DNA of 64,000 nt from Streptococcus ratti FA-1 = DSM 20564. GTDB lineage: Bacteria; Bacillota; Bacilli; Lactobacillales; Streptococcaceae. The translations under genes and the position numbers were made by a program. Shown here piece by piece: positions 27,401 to 36,659 of this stretch (position 1 is the stretch's first letter; every line of letters begins with the position of its first letter). The notes under the pieces are model-generated. The model saw only the letters and a list, made by a program, of their open reading frames with translations. It ran no database searches and was not told where the DNA came from. The stretch lies in contig NZ_AJTZ01000005.1 in assembly GCF_000286075.1 (NCBI RefSeq), positions 248,001 to 312,000 of the forward strand, written 5' to 3'.

Positions 27401-28417
27401 ATGAAAAACATTTTACATGATTTGGCAAAGACTGAGCTGCACTGTCATTTAGATGGTTCTTTATCATTTGAGGCTATTCGAGAATTAGCTAGAATGGCAG
27501 ATATAGCGCTGCCTGAGTCAGATAGCGAACTTGCAAAATTAGTAACGGTTCCTGAAAACTCTGAAAGTTTACTTGACTATTTAAAGACCTTTGACTTTAT
27601 TCGTCCGCTGCTGCAGACCACGGAGGCTCTTCGTTTGGCTGCCTATGATGTGGCCAAACAGGCTGCTGCTGAAAATGTCATTTATATTGAGATTCGATTT
27701 GCACCTGAGCTGTCTATGGACAAAGGTTTGACGGCTGTTCAGACGGTGGAGGCGGTAGAAGAGGGCTTGAGACAGGCTCAGGCTGACTTTGGTATTGTCG
27801 CTAAGGCCTTGATCTGTGGTATGAGGCAGTCGTCTCAGCAGCTAACAAAAGATATTTTTAAACAGATTAGTGCTGCAGAAGGATTGGACTATGCTGGTTT
27901 TGACTTTGCCGGCAATGAGCATGATTTTCCGCCGGCAGATATAGCTGAGCTCATCCGCTATACACAGAATTTAGATCGACCTATGACCTTTCATGCTGGC
28001 GAGTGCGGCTGTCCTAGCCATATTGCTCAGTCAATAGCCTTGGGGCTCAAACGTTTGGGGCATGTCACAGCTATCCATGATCATCCGGAATTGATAGCAG
28101 ACTTTGTTAAGAATGAGGTGACAGCAGAGCTATGCTTGACTAGCAATCTTCAAACTAAGGCGGCCAAGTCTCTAGCAGATTTTCCCTATCAAGAACTCTA
28201 TAAAGCTGGTGCAAAAATAACGATTAATACTGATAACCGCACTGTTTCCAATACTAATTTAACAAAGGAATATCAGCTGTTTGCGGACTATTTCAGAACC
28301 AGTCTGGCAGATTTTTATCGCTTTAATCAGATTGCCATTGAGGCTTCTTTTGCCTCTGAAATTGAAAAGTCAGAGCTTTTATCTGCCTTGGCAGCAGCTT
28401 ATCAAGAGATTGATTAA
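27401..28417 (+). CDS. add: Adenosine deaminase
   Basis: A zinc enzyme of 338 residues converting adenosine to inosine in purine salvage. [11 protein letters not shown] near the N-terminus provides two zinc histidines. FHAGECG (about residues 196-202) supplies a histidine and the catalytic glutamate, and NTDNRTVS near 290 the aspartate region. The ATG at 27401 is used because TTGGAG lies upstream; the frame extends further but without a ribosome site. TATGAT near 27369 is a -10 candidate. It is followed by flavodoxin after 60 nt with its own promoter. Confidence 0.93.
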   Translation: MKNILHDLAKTELHCHLDGSLSFEAIRELARMADIALPESDSELAKLVTVPENSESLLDYLKTFDFIRPLLQTTEALRLAAYDVAKQAAAENVIYIEIRFAPELSMDKGLTAVQTVEAVEEGLRQAQADFGIVAKALICGMRQSSQQLTKDIFKQISAAEGLDYAGFDFAGNEHDFPPADIAELIRYTQNLDRPMTFHAGECGCPSHIAQSIALGLKRLGHVTAIHDHPELIADFVKNEVTAELCLTSNLQTKAAKSLADFPYQELYKAGAKITINTDNRTVSNTNLTKEYQLFADYFRTSLADFYRFNQIAIEASFASEIEKSELLSALAAAYQEID

Positions 28418-28477
28418 AATATTTTAAAAGTCAAAAAACTATGATATAATCAAGTTACTATTATTTTGGAGGGTATT

Positions 28478-28921
28478 ATGGCTTTCGCTAAGATTGTTTT
28501 TGCTAGTATGACAGGAAATACGGAGGAAATTGCTGATATTGTTGCTCAGAAATTAGAGGAATTAGGACACACGGTTGATGTGGATGAGTGTACGACAGTA
28601 GATGCCGATGAATTTCAGGATGCCGATATTGCAATTGTAGCCAGCTATACTTATGGTGACGGTGATCTTCCTGATGAGATTGTAGATTTCTATGAAGATC
28701 TGCAAGACCTTGACCTTTCAGGTAAGATTTACGGTGTTGTTGGTTCTGGTGATACTTTCTACGATGATTTTTGCAAATCTGTCGATGATTTTGAATTGGC
28801 CTTTGAAGGAACGGGTGCCACAAAAGGAGCTGATTCTGTCAAGGTTGATTTGGCAGCAGAAGATGAAGATATTGACAATCTGGAACGTTTTGCAGAAGAG
28901 ATTTCTAGTAAGGTCGGCTAG
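28478..28921 (+). CDS. Flavodoxin
   Basis: A short-chain flavodoxin of 147 residues with FMN as cofactor. SMTGNTEEIA (about residues 10-19) is the phosphate-binding loop, SYTYGDGDLPDE and GSGDTFYDDFCKSVDDF the isoalloxazine-contacting loops. It is a cytosolic low-potential electron carrier; the redox partner is not indicated. GGAGGG lies 7 nt before the ATG at 28478. A TATAAT box lies at about 28444. It stands next to a lone sufB gene, but each has its own promoter-like region. Confidence 0.93.
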   Translation: MAFAKIVFASMTGNTEEIADIVAQKLEELGHTVDVDECTTVDADEFQDADIAIVASYTYGDGDLPDEIVDFYEDLQDLDLSGKIYGVVGSGDTFYDDFCKSVDDFELAFEGTGATKGADSVKVDLAAEDEDIDNLERFAEEISSKVG

Positions 28922-28931
28922 ATAAGATATA

Positions 28932-28999
28932 CTGAGGCTGTGAGCTGATTTAGGAATTAACATGTCACTGTTAAGGATCGGCTTGCGGCTTTTTTATTA
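28932..28999 (+). terminator. Likely terminator after flavodoxin
   Basis: AGGCTGTGAGCTGATT can pair with GATCGGCTTGCGGCTT, using several G-U pairs, around a ~27-nt loop. A T-run TTTTTTATT follows. Moderate support. Confidence 0.5.
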
Positions 29000-29121
29000 T
29001 TGCTAATGCAGCATTGGAGGGTTGCAGGCCTGAATTTTCGTAAGAAAAAGAGTATAATGAAAATGAAAGCGAGTTTTTTCAATACTAAACAGATTTACTT
29101 TTAGATGTGAGGTGAGATCGA

Positions 29122-30504
29122 TTGAAGAATAGAGATTATGCTTTTGGCTTTCATGATGATGTTAAGCCTCTTTACTCAACAGGTAAGGGACTGACAGAAG
29201 AAGTTGTCCGTAATATTTCTGAGGTTAAAAATGAACCTCAGTGGATGTTAGATTATCGTTTGCGCTGTTTGGAACTTTTTTATAAATTACCCATGCCTAA
29301 ATGGGGCCCAGATTTATCCGGTATTAATTTTGATGATGTCATTTATTATCAAAAACTCAGCGGTCAGCCTTCCAGAAGCTGGGATGATGTTCCTGATGAA
29401 ATTAAAAAAACCTTTGAACGTTTGGGGATTCCAAATGCAGAGCAGCAGTTCTTATCAGGTGCCGTGGCTCAGTATGAGTCAGAAGTAGTTTACCATAATA
29501 TGAAGGAAGAATTTGAAAAACTGGGCATTATTTTTACGGATACAGATACAGCCTTGCAGGAATATCCTGACCTTGTGAGAAAGTATTTTGCGACGGTTGT
29601 TTCGCCTGCTGAGCATAAATTTGCAGCTCTAAACGGTGCTGTCTGGTCGGGCGGAACTTTCATCTATGTTCCTAAAGGTGTCCAATGTCAGATTCCTGTT
29701 CAAACTTATTTTCGCATTAACGGTGAAAATGCCGGTCAATTTGAACGTTCACTCATCATTCTTGAAGAAGGTGCCTCCATTCAATATATTGAGGGCTGTA
29801 CGGCTCCAACATATTCAACCAATAGTTTGCATGCGGCTACTGTGGAAATTATTGTTAAGCGTGATGCTTCTTTTCGCTACACCACTATTCAAAATTGGTC
29901 CGATAATGTCTATAACCTTGTTACCGAAAGAGGAACAGTAGAAGAAAACGGAACTTTGGAATGGATTGATGGCAATCTTGGCAGTAAGGTCAATATGAAA
30001 TATCCTTGTTCGATTTTAAATGGTCCGCATGCCAGAACATCTGTTCTATCCATGTCCTTTGCCAATTACGGCCAGCATCTGGACGCTGGCTGTAAGGTTT
30101 ATCATAATGCTCCTAGGACTTCCAGTACTCTGATTTCCAAGTCAGTCGCTAAAGATGGCGGTAAAACGGATTACCGTGGGACTGTAAAGTTTGGGAAAAA
30201 CAGTGCAGGCTCCAAGTCGCATATTGAATGTGATACCATTTTGATGGACGGTGAGTCCAGTTCAGATACGATTCCTTTCAATGAAATTCATAATTCAGAT
30301 GTTTCTTTGGAGCATGAAGCCAAGGTTTCTAAAGTGTCTGAAGAACAGCTTTATTACATTATGAGCCGTGGTATCAGTGAAGAAGAAGCGACTGCTATGA
30401 TTATTAATGGCTTTATGGATCCCATCACCAAAGAGCTGCCGATGGAATACGCCGTGGAATTAAATGCACTCATCAATATGAGCATGGAAGGTTCGGTCGG
30501 CTGA
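29122..30504 (+). CDS. sufB: Fe-S cluster assembly protein SufB, standing alone
   Basis: A protein of 460 residues of the SufB family, part of the SufBC2D scaffold that assembles iron-sulfur clusters. It begins [22 protein letters not shown], just downstream of the usual N-terminal tail. [21 protein letters not shown] and [14 protein letters not shown] are conserved core segments. The start is a TTG with GAGGTGAG about 8 nt upstream; no ATG start fits. None of sufC, sufD, sufS or sufU is adjacent on either side, although in most streptococci these form one sufCDSUB operon (general knowledge). Confidence 0.9.
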   Translation: MKNRDYAFGFHDDVKPLYSTGKGLTEEVVRNISEVKNEPQWMLDYRLRCLELFYKLPMPKWGPDLSGINFDDVIYYQKLSGQPSRSWDDVPDEIKKTFERLGIPNAEQQFLSGAVAQYESEVVYHNMKEEFEKLGIIFTDTDTALQEYPDLVRKYFATVVSPAEHKFAALNGAVWSGGTFIYVPKGVQCQIPVQTYFRINGENAGQFERSLIILEEGASIQYIEGCTAPTYSTNSLHAATVEIIVKRDASFRYTTIQNWSDNVYNLVTERGTVEENGTLEWIDGNLGSKVNMKYPCSILNGPHARTSVLSMSFANYGQHLDAGCKVYHNAPRTSSTLISKSVAKDGGKTDYRGTVKFGKNSAGSKSHIECDTILMDGESSSDTIPFNEIHNSDVSLEHEAKVSKVSEEQLYYIMSRGISEEEATAMIINGFMDPITKELPMEYAVELNALINMSMEGSVG

Positions 30505-30614
30505 CAGACTTTAATGCTGCTTACTCTTTAAAGCAGCAAGCCGAATAAAAGAAGGATTGGATAAACACACCTGCCCAATTTACCTTTGAGCCTTAGTGTG
30601 AGAAGAAATCAACT

Positions 30615-31292
30615 ATGAAAAAAATATCTGTAAAATACAAGCAAATCAGCCGCTTCTTTCTTTGGCTGGGTCTGGTAATGACAGCTGCCTATCTTGCCTT
30701 TGTTCTTTATCGCTATTGGGATCGCTGGCTGCTGCTTTTAAATCCTCAAAGGGCTGTTAAAGCTTTTGAACAGCAGTTTCGTTCAGAAAACGTACTTAAT
30801 TTTGTCATTTTAACGCTTTTAACCAGCCTGACGTCTGCCCTTCCATTTTTGTCCAGCTCTGTCCTGTCTGTTTTTAACGGACTGGTTTTTGGACCTTGGC
30901 TGGGAAGCTTGATGAATATCAGTGGCAATATGCTGGGCCATTTTTTCCTGATTCAGGTCATGGCCCGTATCAATTTGACAGAAAAAGACAGCAAATTAAA
31001 TGAGCGGTTGGATAAACTGACACAGCTCAAAAATCCTTATCTGGCTTTGGCACTGGGCTATATGATTCCTTTTATTCCATCTTTTTTAGTGGATTATACA
31101 GTTCTTGATACCAAGATATCTTGGCAACGCTGGCTGTTTTGTCTGGTATTGGGAGTGACTCCGGCCAGTGTTCTCTATGCTTTCGGCGGCCATGCCCTTA
31201 TGCAGGGGAATGTGAAACAGCTCCTTTTCATTGTTGCTGTTGTTCTTGTTTGTTTGATTGTTTATAAAAGTTTTGAACAAAAGAAAGGCTAG
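30615..31292 (+). CDS. TVP38/TMEM64 (DedA-like) family membrane protein
   Basis: A protein of 225 residues with about five hydrophobic segments. The re-entrant core NFVILTLLTSLTSALPFLSSSVLSVFNGLVFGPWLG followed by NISGNMLGHFF is the VTT (SNARE-associated Golgi) signature, and GYMIPFIPSFLVDYTV matches the second half. Related proteins move lipids across membranes. The exact cargo is unknown. It is preceded by a small GCTGCTT/AAGCAGC inverted repeat at 30516-30537 without a T-run. Confidence 0.8.
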   Translation: MKKISVKYKQISRFFLWLGLVMTAAYLAFVLYRYWDRWLLLLNPQRAVKAFEQQFRSENVLNFVILTLLTSLTSALPFLSSSVLSVFNGLVFGPWLGSLMNISGNMLGHFFLIQVMARINLTEKDSKLNERLDKLTQLKNPYLALALGYMIPFIPSFLVDYTVLDTKISWQRWLFCLVLGVTPASVLYAFGGHALMQGNVKQLLFIVAVVLVCLIVYKSFEQKKG

Positions 31293-31336
31293 AAGCAAGG
31301 CCTTTTTTTTGCTATAATGAAGCAAAGGAGTAGATG

Positions 31337-31627
31337 ATGGATTTACAAGATATTAGAGAGCAGATTGATGCTATTGACAGGGAATTAGTTTCTTGTTTAG
31401 AAAAGCGCATGGATTTGGTCAGCCAGGTTGCTGCCTATAAAAAAGCAACCGGCAAGGCAGTGCTGGATCCCGAACGTGAGCAGCTCCTGCTGCAAAGAAT
31501 AGCCGCATTAGTTGCCAATGAGGCTTACCGTCCAGCTATTTTAGCGACCTTTGTTGATATTCTCAAACATTCAAGAGATTATCAGATAAAAGCATTGGGA
31601 GAGGATGCAGATGGAAGCCTTTCTTGA
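31337..31627 (+). CDS. aroQ: Chorismate mutase, AroQ type
   Basis: An all-helical cytosolic enzyme of 96 residues converting chorismate to prephenate for Phe/Tyr synthesis. IREQIDAIDRELVSCLEKRMDLVSQVAAYKK carries the catalytic Arg and Lys of the AroQ fold, and DPEREQLLL the second helix motif. It is monofunctional: no fused dehydrogenase or DAHP synthase. The ATG at 31337 has GGAG 6 nt upstream. Its 3' end overlaps the first CLC gene by 17 nt, indicating coupled translation. Confidence 0.92.
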   Translation: MDLQDIREQIDAIDRELVSCLEKRMDLVSQVAAYKKATGKAVLDPEREQLLLQRIAALVANEAYRPAILATFVDILKHSRDYQIKALGEDADGSLS

Positions 31628-32828
31628 TTTGAAGAAAAACGGTCGCCTATTGCTGGTATCAGCAGCAGCTATTCTTGTAGGCCTGCTAGTCGGCGTTGTT
31701 GACATGATTTTTGGTGTTGTTTTGAATGCCTTGACCGTATTTCGGGACAGTCATTTTTTATTCCTCATTCCTTTTTTGTCCCTGTCCGGTCTTTTGATTG
31801 TTTTTCTTTATGATCATTTTGGCGGCAAAAGTATTAAGGGAATGGGGTTGGTTTTTGATGTCGCTGATGAGAGGGAAAAGGCTATTCCTAAAAGATTAGT
31901 GCCTTTAGCTATTTTTTCAACCTGGCTGACCCATCTGTTTGGCGGCAGTGCCGGCCGTGAAGGAGTGGCTGTCCAGATAGGGGCAGCCTTATCTCATGCC
32001 TTTTCTCCTATTTTTTCATTTAAAGAATCTTCAAGAAGCTTTTTGATTATCGGAATTGCAGCAGGTTTTGCAGGACTCTTTCAAACGCCCATAGCAGCTA
32101 TACTTTTTGCCCTTGAAGTTCTTGTTATCGGCCGCTTAGAGCTGGCTGCGCTTTTGCCTACCTGTCTGGCTGCTTATACTGCCAGCTATACTTCGCATTT
32201 ATTAGGATTGAAAAAATTTACCCGCTCAATAGAGGTAAATATGGAGCTCAATCCTCTGCTGTTTTTAAAATTTGCGCTTTTGGGCATATTGTTTGGGCTG
32301 ACAGGAACTCTTTTTGCCTATTTATTAAGAAGAACCAAGCTAGCCTTGGTTCTGCGCTTTAGAAGACCCTACCAGCGCATAATGATAATAGGGCTGCTGC
32401 TCAGTGTATTATTGATTGTGCTGGGTATGGGACGCTATTCTGGTTTGAGTACAGACCTGATTGCAGCCAGTTTTTCAAAGGACGGCAATGTCTATCCTTT
32501 CGATTGGTTTTTTAAGCTGATTTTAACAGTTCTAACCCTGTCTGCAGGCTATCAAGGCGGTGAAGTAATGCCTATGTTTACAATCGGAGCAACCCTTGGT
32601 GCAGTGCTTGCGCCTTTATTTCATTTGCCGGCAGACTTTGTTGCAGCTCTTGGCTATGCCAGTGTTTTTGGCAGCGGAACGGGAACTTTTTTGGCACCGA
32701 TTTTTATTGGCGGTGAAATTTTCGGCTTTGATAACATTCCTTATTTGTTTATTGTCGTTTGTTTTGCCAGTATTATAAAAAAACGTATCAGCGTTTACGG
32801 TGCCCAAAAAACAAGCTCAAAGATTTGA
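31611..32828 (+). CDS. CLC-F type fluoride/proton antiporter, copy 1
   Basis: A CLC-family membrane protein of 405 residues without cytosolic CBS domains. Where chloride-type CLCs have GSGIP, this protein has KGMGLV. The helix F motif is GGSAGREGVAVQ rather than GKEGP, and the helix N motif is GGEVMP. These substitutions, with a methionine in place of the central serine, are the signature of the fluoride-exporting CLC-F clade known from Firmicutes. The ATG at 31611 is chosen because GGGAGAGG precedes it. It overlaps aroQ and is followed 34 nt later by a second paralogue. No fluoride riboswitch was recognised upstream. Confidence 0.85.
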   Translation: MEAFLDLKKNGRLLLVSAAAILVGLLVGVVDMIFGVVLNALTVFRDSHFLFLIPFLSLSGLLIVFLYDHFGGKSIKGMGLVFDVADEREKAIPKRLVPLAIFSTWLTHLFGGSAGREGVAVQIGAALSHAFSPIFSFKESSRSFLIIGIAAGFAGLFQTPIAAILFALEVLVIGRLELAALLPTCLAAYTASYTSHLLGLKKFTRSIEVNMELNPLLFLKFALLGILFGLTGTLFAYLLRRTKLALVLRFRRPYQRIMIIGLLLSVLLIVLGMGRYSGLSTDLIAASFSKDGNVYPFDWFFKLILTVLTLSAGYQGGEVMPMFTIGATLGAVLAPLFHLPADFVAALGYASVFGSGTGTFLAPIFIGGEIFGFDNIPYLFIVVCFASIIKKRISVYGAQKTSSKI

Positions 32829-32862
32829 GAAAGGCTTAGTATCTTTTTAAAAAGGAGATGGG

Positions 32863-34098
32863 ATGACGGAAAAGAAACTTCAGGAAGCTAAGGAACTCCC
32901 TTATTCAGTTTTGATTTTGCTGGCTTTAATGGGAATCCTTATAGGCGGTATTGTAGGAGCGATTGATGCTGTATTTGGCCGTGTTCTTTTGTATTTGACT
33001 GCTGTCAGAACAGCACATCCTTGGTATTTCTTGCCCTTTTTAGGACTTATTGGCTTAGCGATTGTCTATGCTTATCGCAGTATCGGCGGTAAAAGCAGCA
33101 AGGGCATGGGTCTGTTGTTTGAGGTTGGTTTTGACGAGGAAAAAACGATTCCCAAGCGGTTAGTGCCGATGGCTGTTGCAACAACTTGGCTGACCCATTT
33201 GTTTGGCGGCAGTGCCGGCCGCGAAGGTGTTGCGGTACAGCTGGGAGGAGCAGTTTCTCATTGGTTCAGCCGCTTTTTTCACTTTCCTAATAAATCGCGT
33301 ATTTTTCTCCTTACCGGAATGGCAGCTGGCTTTGCAGGTCTCTTTCAAACACCGATGGCTGCGATTCTATTTGCCCTAGAAGTATTGATTGTCGGCAATC
33401 TTAGTCTTAGTGCCTTGGTGCCAATGACTGTTGCCTCTTTTACTGCAAGTCTGACTTCACACAGTCTCGGACTGGAAAAATTTTCTCATGTGATTTCTGA
33501 GACTCTTTCGCTGACCCCAAAACTCTTTATAGAATTGCTTGTTCTCGGTCTTTTCTTTGGTTTGGCCGGAAATCTTTTTGCCTATCTCCTAGCAAGAATT
33601 AAACAGCTGCAAGCGCGGCTGTTTCCCAACCCCTGCTTGAGGATCTTAGTGACTGGAATAGTGTTAAGTATTCTGTTTCTCAGCCTTCATCAGGGACGTT
33701 ATTCGGGGCTGGGAACCAATTTGATTGCGGCCAGTTTTTCTGGCCAGCAAATTTATGTTTATGATTGGCTGTTAAAATTAATTTTAACCGTTCTGACCTT
33801 ATCTGCTGGCTTTCAAGGCGGTGAGGTGACGCCCTTATTTGCAATTGGTTCTTCCCTAGGAGTTTTCTTAGCCGGTTTCTTTAACCTGCCGGCTGAGCTG
33901 GTTGCGGCTTTAGGTTATATCAGCGTTTTTGGCAGTGCCACTAATACTTATTTAGCACCGATTTTTATTGGAGGAGAGGTTTTTGGCTATCAGAATTTGC
34001 CAGCCTACTTTATCGCAGCAACCTTTGCCTATGTTGTAAACCGCAGGCAGTCCATCTATGCGCTTCAGAGGATTAGAGAACATTCAGCAAAGCAGTGA
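32863..34098 (+). CDS. CLC-F type fluoride/proton antiporter, copy 2
   Basis: A paralogue of the upstream gene with 411 residues and the same key substitutions: KGMGLL at the central position, GGSAGREGVAVQLG, and FQGGEVTPLFAIGSS. It has the full set of helices, including the terminal VFGSATNTYLAPIFIGGEVFGYQ region in which the usual tyrosine is absent. A strong AAAAGGAGATGGG site precedes the ATG. Tandem copies of this kind (eriC1a/eriC1b) are known in S. mutans, where they confer fluoride resistance. Function here is inferred from that and from the motifs. Confidence 0.85.
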   Translation: MTEKKLQEAKELPYSVLILLALMGILIGGIVGAIDAVFGRVLLYLTAVRTAHPWYFLPFLGLIGLAIVYAYRSIGGKSSKGMGLLFEVGFDEEKTIPKRLVPMAVATTWLTHLFGGSAGREGVAVQLGGAVSHWFSRFFHFPNKSRIFLLTGMAAGFAGLFQTPMAAILFALEVLIVGNLSLSALVPMTVASFTASLTSHSLGLEKFSHVISETLSLTPKLFIELLVLGLFFGLAGNLFAYLLARIKQLQARLFPNPCLRILVTGIVLSILFLSLHQGRYSGLGTNLIAASFSGQQIYVYDWLLKLILTVLTLSAGFQGGEVTPLFAIGSSLGVFLAGFFNLPAELVAALGYISVFGSATNTYLAPIFIGGEVFGYQNLPAYFIAATFAYVVNRRQSIYALQRIREHSAKQ

Positions 34099-34207
34099 AA
34101 TTTATTCTTTCAGATGAAGATAATAAAGTGTATTGCAGAATGTTTTTGCTACTAGGCATTTAATAAGACTATTAAAAATCAAGGCTGGAGCTTTTGTAAT
34201 ATTTTAC

Positions 34208-34236
34208 TTTACAGCTGCCGTAGATTTTGTTACAAT
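34208..34236 (+). promoter_or_regulatory. rplS promoter
   Basis: TTTACA (34208-34213) and TACAAT (34231-34236) with a 17-nt spacer, about 85 nt upstream of rplS. Confidence 0.65.
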
Positions 34237-34244
34237 ATTTTTTG

Positions 34245-34322
34245 TGTGTAATGGACGCACAAAAACGGCTAATCCGCTGGGACAGAAAGCTCTCATGATT
34301 AGTAAGATAAGGAGAAGAAAAA
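34245..34322 (+). ncRNA. Candidate L19 leader (autoregulatory 5' UTR of rplS)
   Basis: The 5' UTR contains pairing segments GTGTAATGGACGCAC and GCTAATC...GATTAGT, with the latter 3' arm just before the AGATAAGGAG ribosome site. The size and place match the L19 leader of Firmicutes. It was identified by position and stem arrangement only; a covariance search would settle it. Confidence 0.5.
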
Positions 34323-34667
34323 ATGAATCCATTAATCCAAAGTTTGACTGAAGGTCAGCTTCGCACTGATATTCCAAGTTTCCGTCCTGGTGACACTGTT
34401 CGTGTTCATGCCAAGGTTGTCGAAGGAAACCGCGAACGTATCCAGATCTTTGAAGGGGTTGTTATTTCTCGCAAAGGTCAAGGCATTTCAGAAATGTACA
34501 CTGTTCGTAAGATTTCAAGCGGTGTCGGAGTTGAACGTACTTTCCCTATTCACACACCGCGTGTTGAAAAAATCGAAGTTGTTCGTCACGGTAAAGTGCG
34601 TCGTGCTAAACTTTACTACCTGCGCGCATTGCAAGGTAAGGCTGCACGTATCAAAGAACGTCAGTAA
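34323..34667 (+). CDS. rplS: Ribosomal protein bL19
   Basis: A protein of 114 residues, full length. [29 protein letters not shown] and the C-terminal [21 protein letters not shown] are hallmarks of bL19 at the 30S/50S interface. A GGAGAAGAAAAA site precedes the ATG. It is monocistronic, with a promoter and structured leader upstream and a tRNA gene with its own promoter downstream. Confidence 0.97.
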   Translation: MNPLIQSLTEGQLRTDIPSFRPGDTVRVHAKVVEGNRERIQIFEGVVISRKGQGISEMYTVRKISSGVGVERTFPIHTPRVEKIEVVRHGKVRRAKLYYLRALQGKAARIKERQ

Positions 34668-34751
34668 AAATAATTTAGAAAGGTCTTTGTTAGAGAGGCC
34701 TTTTTAAATTTTCAAAATTCACAGGACTATTCTTGATCCGGCAAATAAGGC

Positions 34752-34780
34752 TTGCATTCCTTTTTTGTCTAGGGTACAAT
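34752..34780 (+). promoter_or_regulatory. tRNA-Arg promoter
   Basis: TTGCAT (34752-34757) and TACAAT (34775-34780) with a 17-nt spacer immediately upstream of the tRNA. Confidence 0.7.
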
Positions 34781-34795
34781 AGAAAGAGTTAATTG

Positions 34796-34867
34796 GTCCC
34801 CTTAGTTAAATGGATATAACATCTTCCTCCTAAGAAGCAGTTGCTGGTTCGATTCCGGCAGGGGATA
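34796..34867 (+). tRNA. tRNA-Arg (anticodon CCT)
   Basis: The acceptor stem GTCCCCT pairs with AGGGGAT. The D arm is GTTAAATGGATATAAC and the anticodon loop CTCCTAA between CTTC and GAAG, giving anticodon CCT for AGG. The T arm GCTGGTTCGATTCCGGC is canonical. CCA is not encoded. Confidence 0.93.
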
Positions 34868-34949
34868 TTTTGGAATTTTGATGAGAGTAGTTTCGCTGAT
34901 TTTACAGCCTTTAAGCGATGCTGACTATTGAAATAAGCCGTTTTAATTT

Positions 34950-34977
34950 TTGGGATAAAAAGTTTTTTATGTACAAT
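34950..34977 (+). promoter_or_regulatory. Orphan promoter downstream of tRNA-Arg
   Basis: TTGGGA (34950-34955), a 16-nt spacer and TACAAT (34972-34977), with no gene start for 270 nt. It leads directly into a hairpin with a T-run. Confidence 0.4.
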
Positions 34978-34983
34978 AACACT

Positions 34984-35037
34984 AAGCCTTTTTGGACGGC
35001 AGCCATCAGGAATCTGCCTGCAGTAAAGGGCTTTTTA
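34984..35037 (+). ncRNA. Candidate short RNA ending in a terminator hairpin
   Basis: AAGCCTTT...AAAGGGCTT encloses GGCAG...CTGCC, giving a long hairpin, with TTTTT at the 3' end. It begins about 7 nt after the -10 box of the orphan promoter, so the unit may produce a ~55-nt RNA. It may equally be only a terminator for read-through transcripts from the tRNA. The rest of 34868-35250 shows nothing else. Confidence 0.35.
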
Positions 35038-35250
35038 GTATATCATTTTTAGATTCGTCATTGGTAAGCAAGCAGTTAAAACAAAGATCATTGTCAAGTT
35101 TCAGAGAATTGACAGGCAAATGCAGGGAAGAAAAGTGATTTGACTTATTCAATGATTATTTTAATCTTTGTTTAGAGGATTTTAGCTTTTAAGACACGAT
35201 GAAGTTATAAAAATGATATAATGTTTTCTATAACATTCTTAGGAGCAAGC

Positions 35251-36497
35251 ATGGCAACGAAAAAAAACCTATTGACAGTCGAGTTGATTATTCTCTGATT
35301 TTACCAGTCTTCTTTTTAGTGCTGATTGGACTGTACTCCGTCTATACTGCAACGATTCATGACTATCCCAGTAAGATTGCTTTTGTGATGGGACAGCAGC
35401 TGATTTGGCTGGTTATAGGAGGCGTCATTAGTTTTGTTGTCATGCTTTTTAGCACAGAATTTCTTTGGAAAATCACACCGTATTTATATGGTTTAGGCCT
35501 TGTCCTGATGATTTTACCCTTGATTTTTTACAGCCCGGAGCTAGTGGCTTCAACTGGCGCTAAAAACTGGGTTTCCATTGGCTCAGTCACGCTCTTTCAG
35601 CCTTCTGAATTCATGAAGATTTCTTATATTTTAATTCTGGCACACCTGACCGTCAGCTTTAAGCAGAAATATAAGGACGGAGAAAAGGATTTGCGGGAAG
35701 ATGGCAAGCTGTTGCTGTGGTTCGCCCTTTTAACCTTGCCGATTATGGTTTTGCTGGCTTTACAGAAAGATTTGGGAACGGCTATGGTCTTTATGGCTAT
35801 TTTAGTGGGTCTGGTTCTCATCGCTGGCATTTCCTGGCAGATTATTTTGCCGGTCGCAGGAGCAGTGATCCTTATAGTTGCGCTCTTCATGGTTGTCTTT
35901 TTGGTGCCGGGAGGAAAAGAATTTCTTTATCATCATATGGGCATGGATACTTATCAGATTAATCGTCTGTCAGCTTGGTTAAATCCCTTTGATTATGCTG
36001 GCAGCATTGCCTATCAGCAGACGCAAGGGATGATTTCTATCGGCAGCGGCGGTTTGTTTGGCAAGGGGGTCAATGTTGTTGATTTGCCTGTTCCTGTGCG
36101 TGAAAGCGATATGATTTTTACAGTCATTGCTGAGAATTTTGGCTTTATCGGCGGCAGCATCGTTTTAGCTCTGTATTTGATTTTGATTTACCGCATGCTG
36201 CGTGTAACTTTTGCTTCTAATAATTTGTTTTATACTTATATTTCAACTGGCTTTATCATGATGATTCTCTTTCATATTTTTGAAAATATTGGAGCAGCCG
36301 TTGGAATTTTGCCTTTAACTGGTATTCCGCTGCCCTTTATTTCTCAGGGCGGAAGTTCCCTGATTTCAAACTTAATCGGTGTCGGTTTGGTGCTTTCGAT
36401 GTCTTACCAAAACAGCCTTAATCAGGAAAGAGCAATGGAAAAACACTTTAAATATCCTAAGAAAAAAACAGAAGCTAAAAAAGCCTCTAAGGCTTAA
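35251..36497 (+). CDS. rodA: RodA (SEDS peptidoglycan polymerase) with a frameshift in an A8 tract
   Basis: A SEDS-family wall polymerase for lateral peptidoglycan synthesis with ten transmembrane helices. The conserved end TGIPLPFISQGGSSLISN is present and the protein would have ~415 residues. The start codon with AGGAGCAAGC in front is at 35251 (MATKK), but after ACG there are eight As. In this frame translation stops at TGA after 15 codons. A shift by one base gives KPIDSRVDYSLILPVFFLVLIG, the expected first helix, open to 36497. Without correction the first ~23 codons are lost, and a GTG at 35319 would start inside helix 1. Slippage, mutation or sequencing error could explain it. Confidence 0.85.
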
Positions 36498-36569
36498 ATC
36501 AGACTTGTTCTATCAGAGCTTTTATCATGAAATCTTGTTTAAAAAGTATCGTTTTTATGTAAACGGTGC

Positions 36570-36659
36570 TTTTCTACCATTTGTCAAGTCTATCAACGGT
36601 TTTGAGAACTATTTTTTTCTACCATTTGTCAAGTCTATCAACGGTTTTGAGAACTATTT
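36570..36659 (+). repeat. Two tandem copies of a 45-bp direct repeat
   Basis: The unit beginning TTTTCTACCATTTGTCAAGT and ending GAACTATTT occurs perfectly twice, at 36570-36614 and 36615-36659. A similar first 20 nt (CCAAGG variant) is found at about 17727-17746 after the mleP terminator. Being 15 codons long it also leaves an open frame, but no ribosome site or gene context supports coding. It lies between rodA and the IS110 element. Confidence 0.75.

Noticed and set aside
34133..34351. 72-codon frame over the rplS leader
   Set aside because: Covers the rplS promoter and leader and overlaps the rplS start out of frame.
36570..36659. Two-unit direct repeat as a CRISPR array
   Set aside because: Units are directly adjacent with no spacer and no cas genes are near; not CRISPR.
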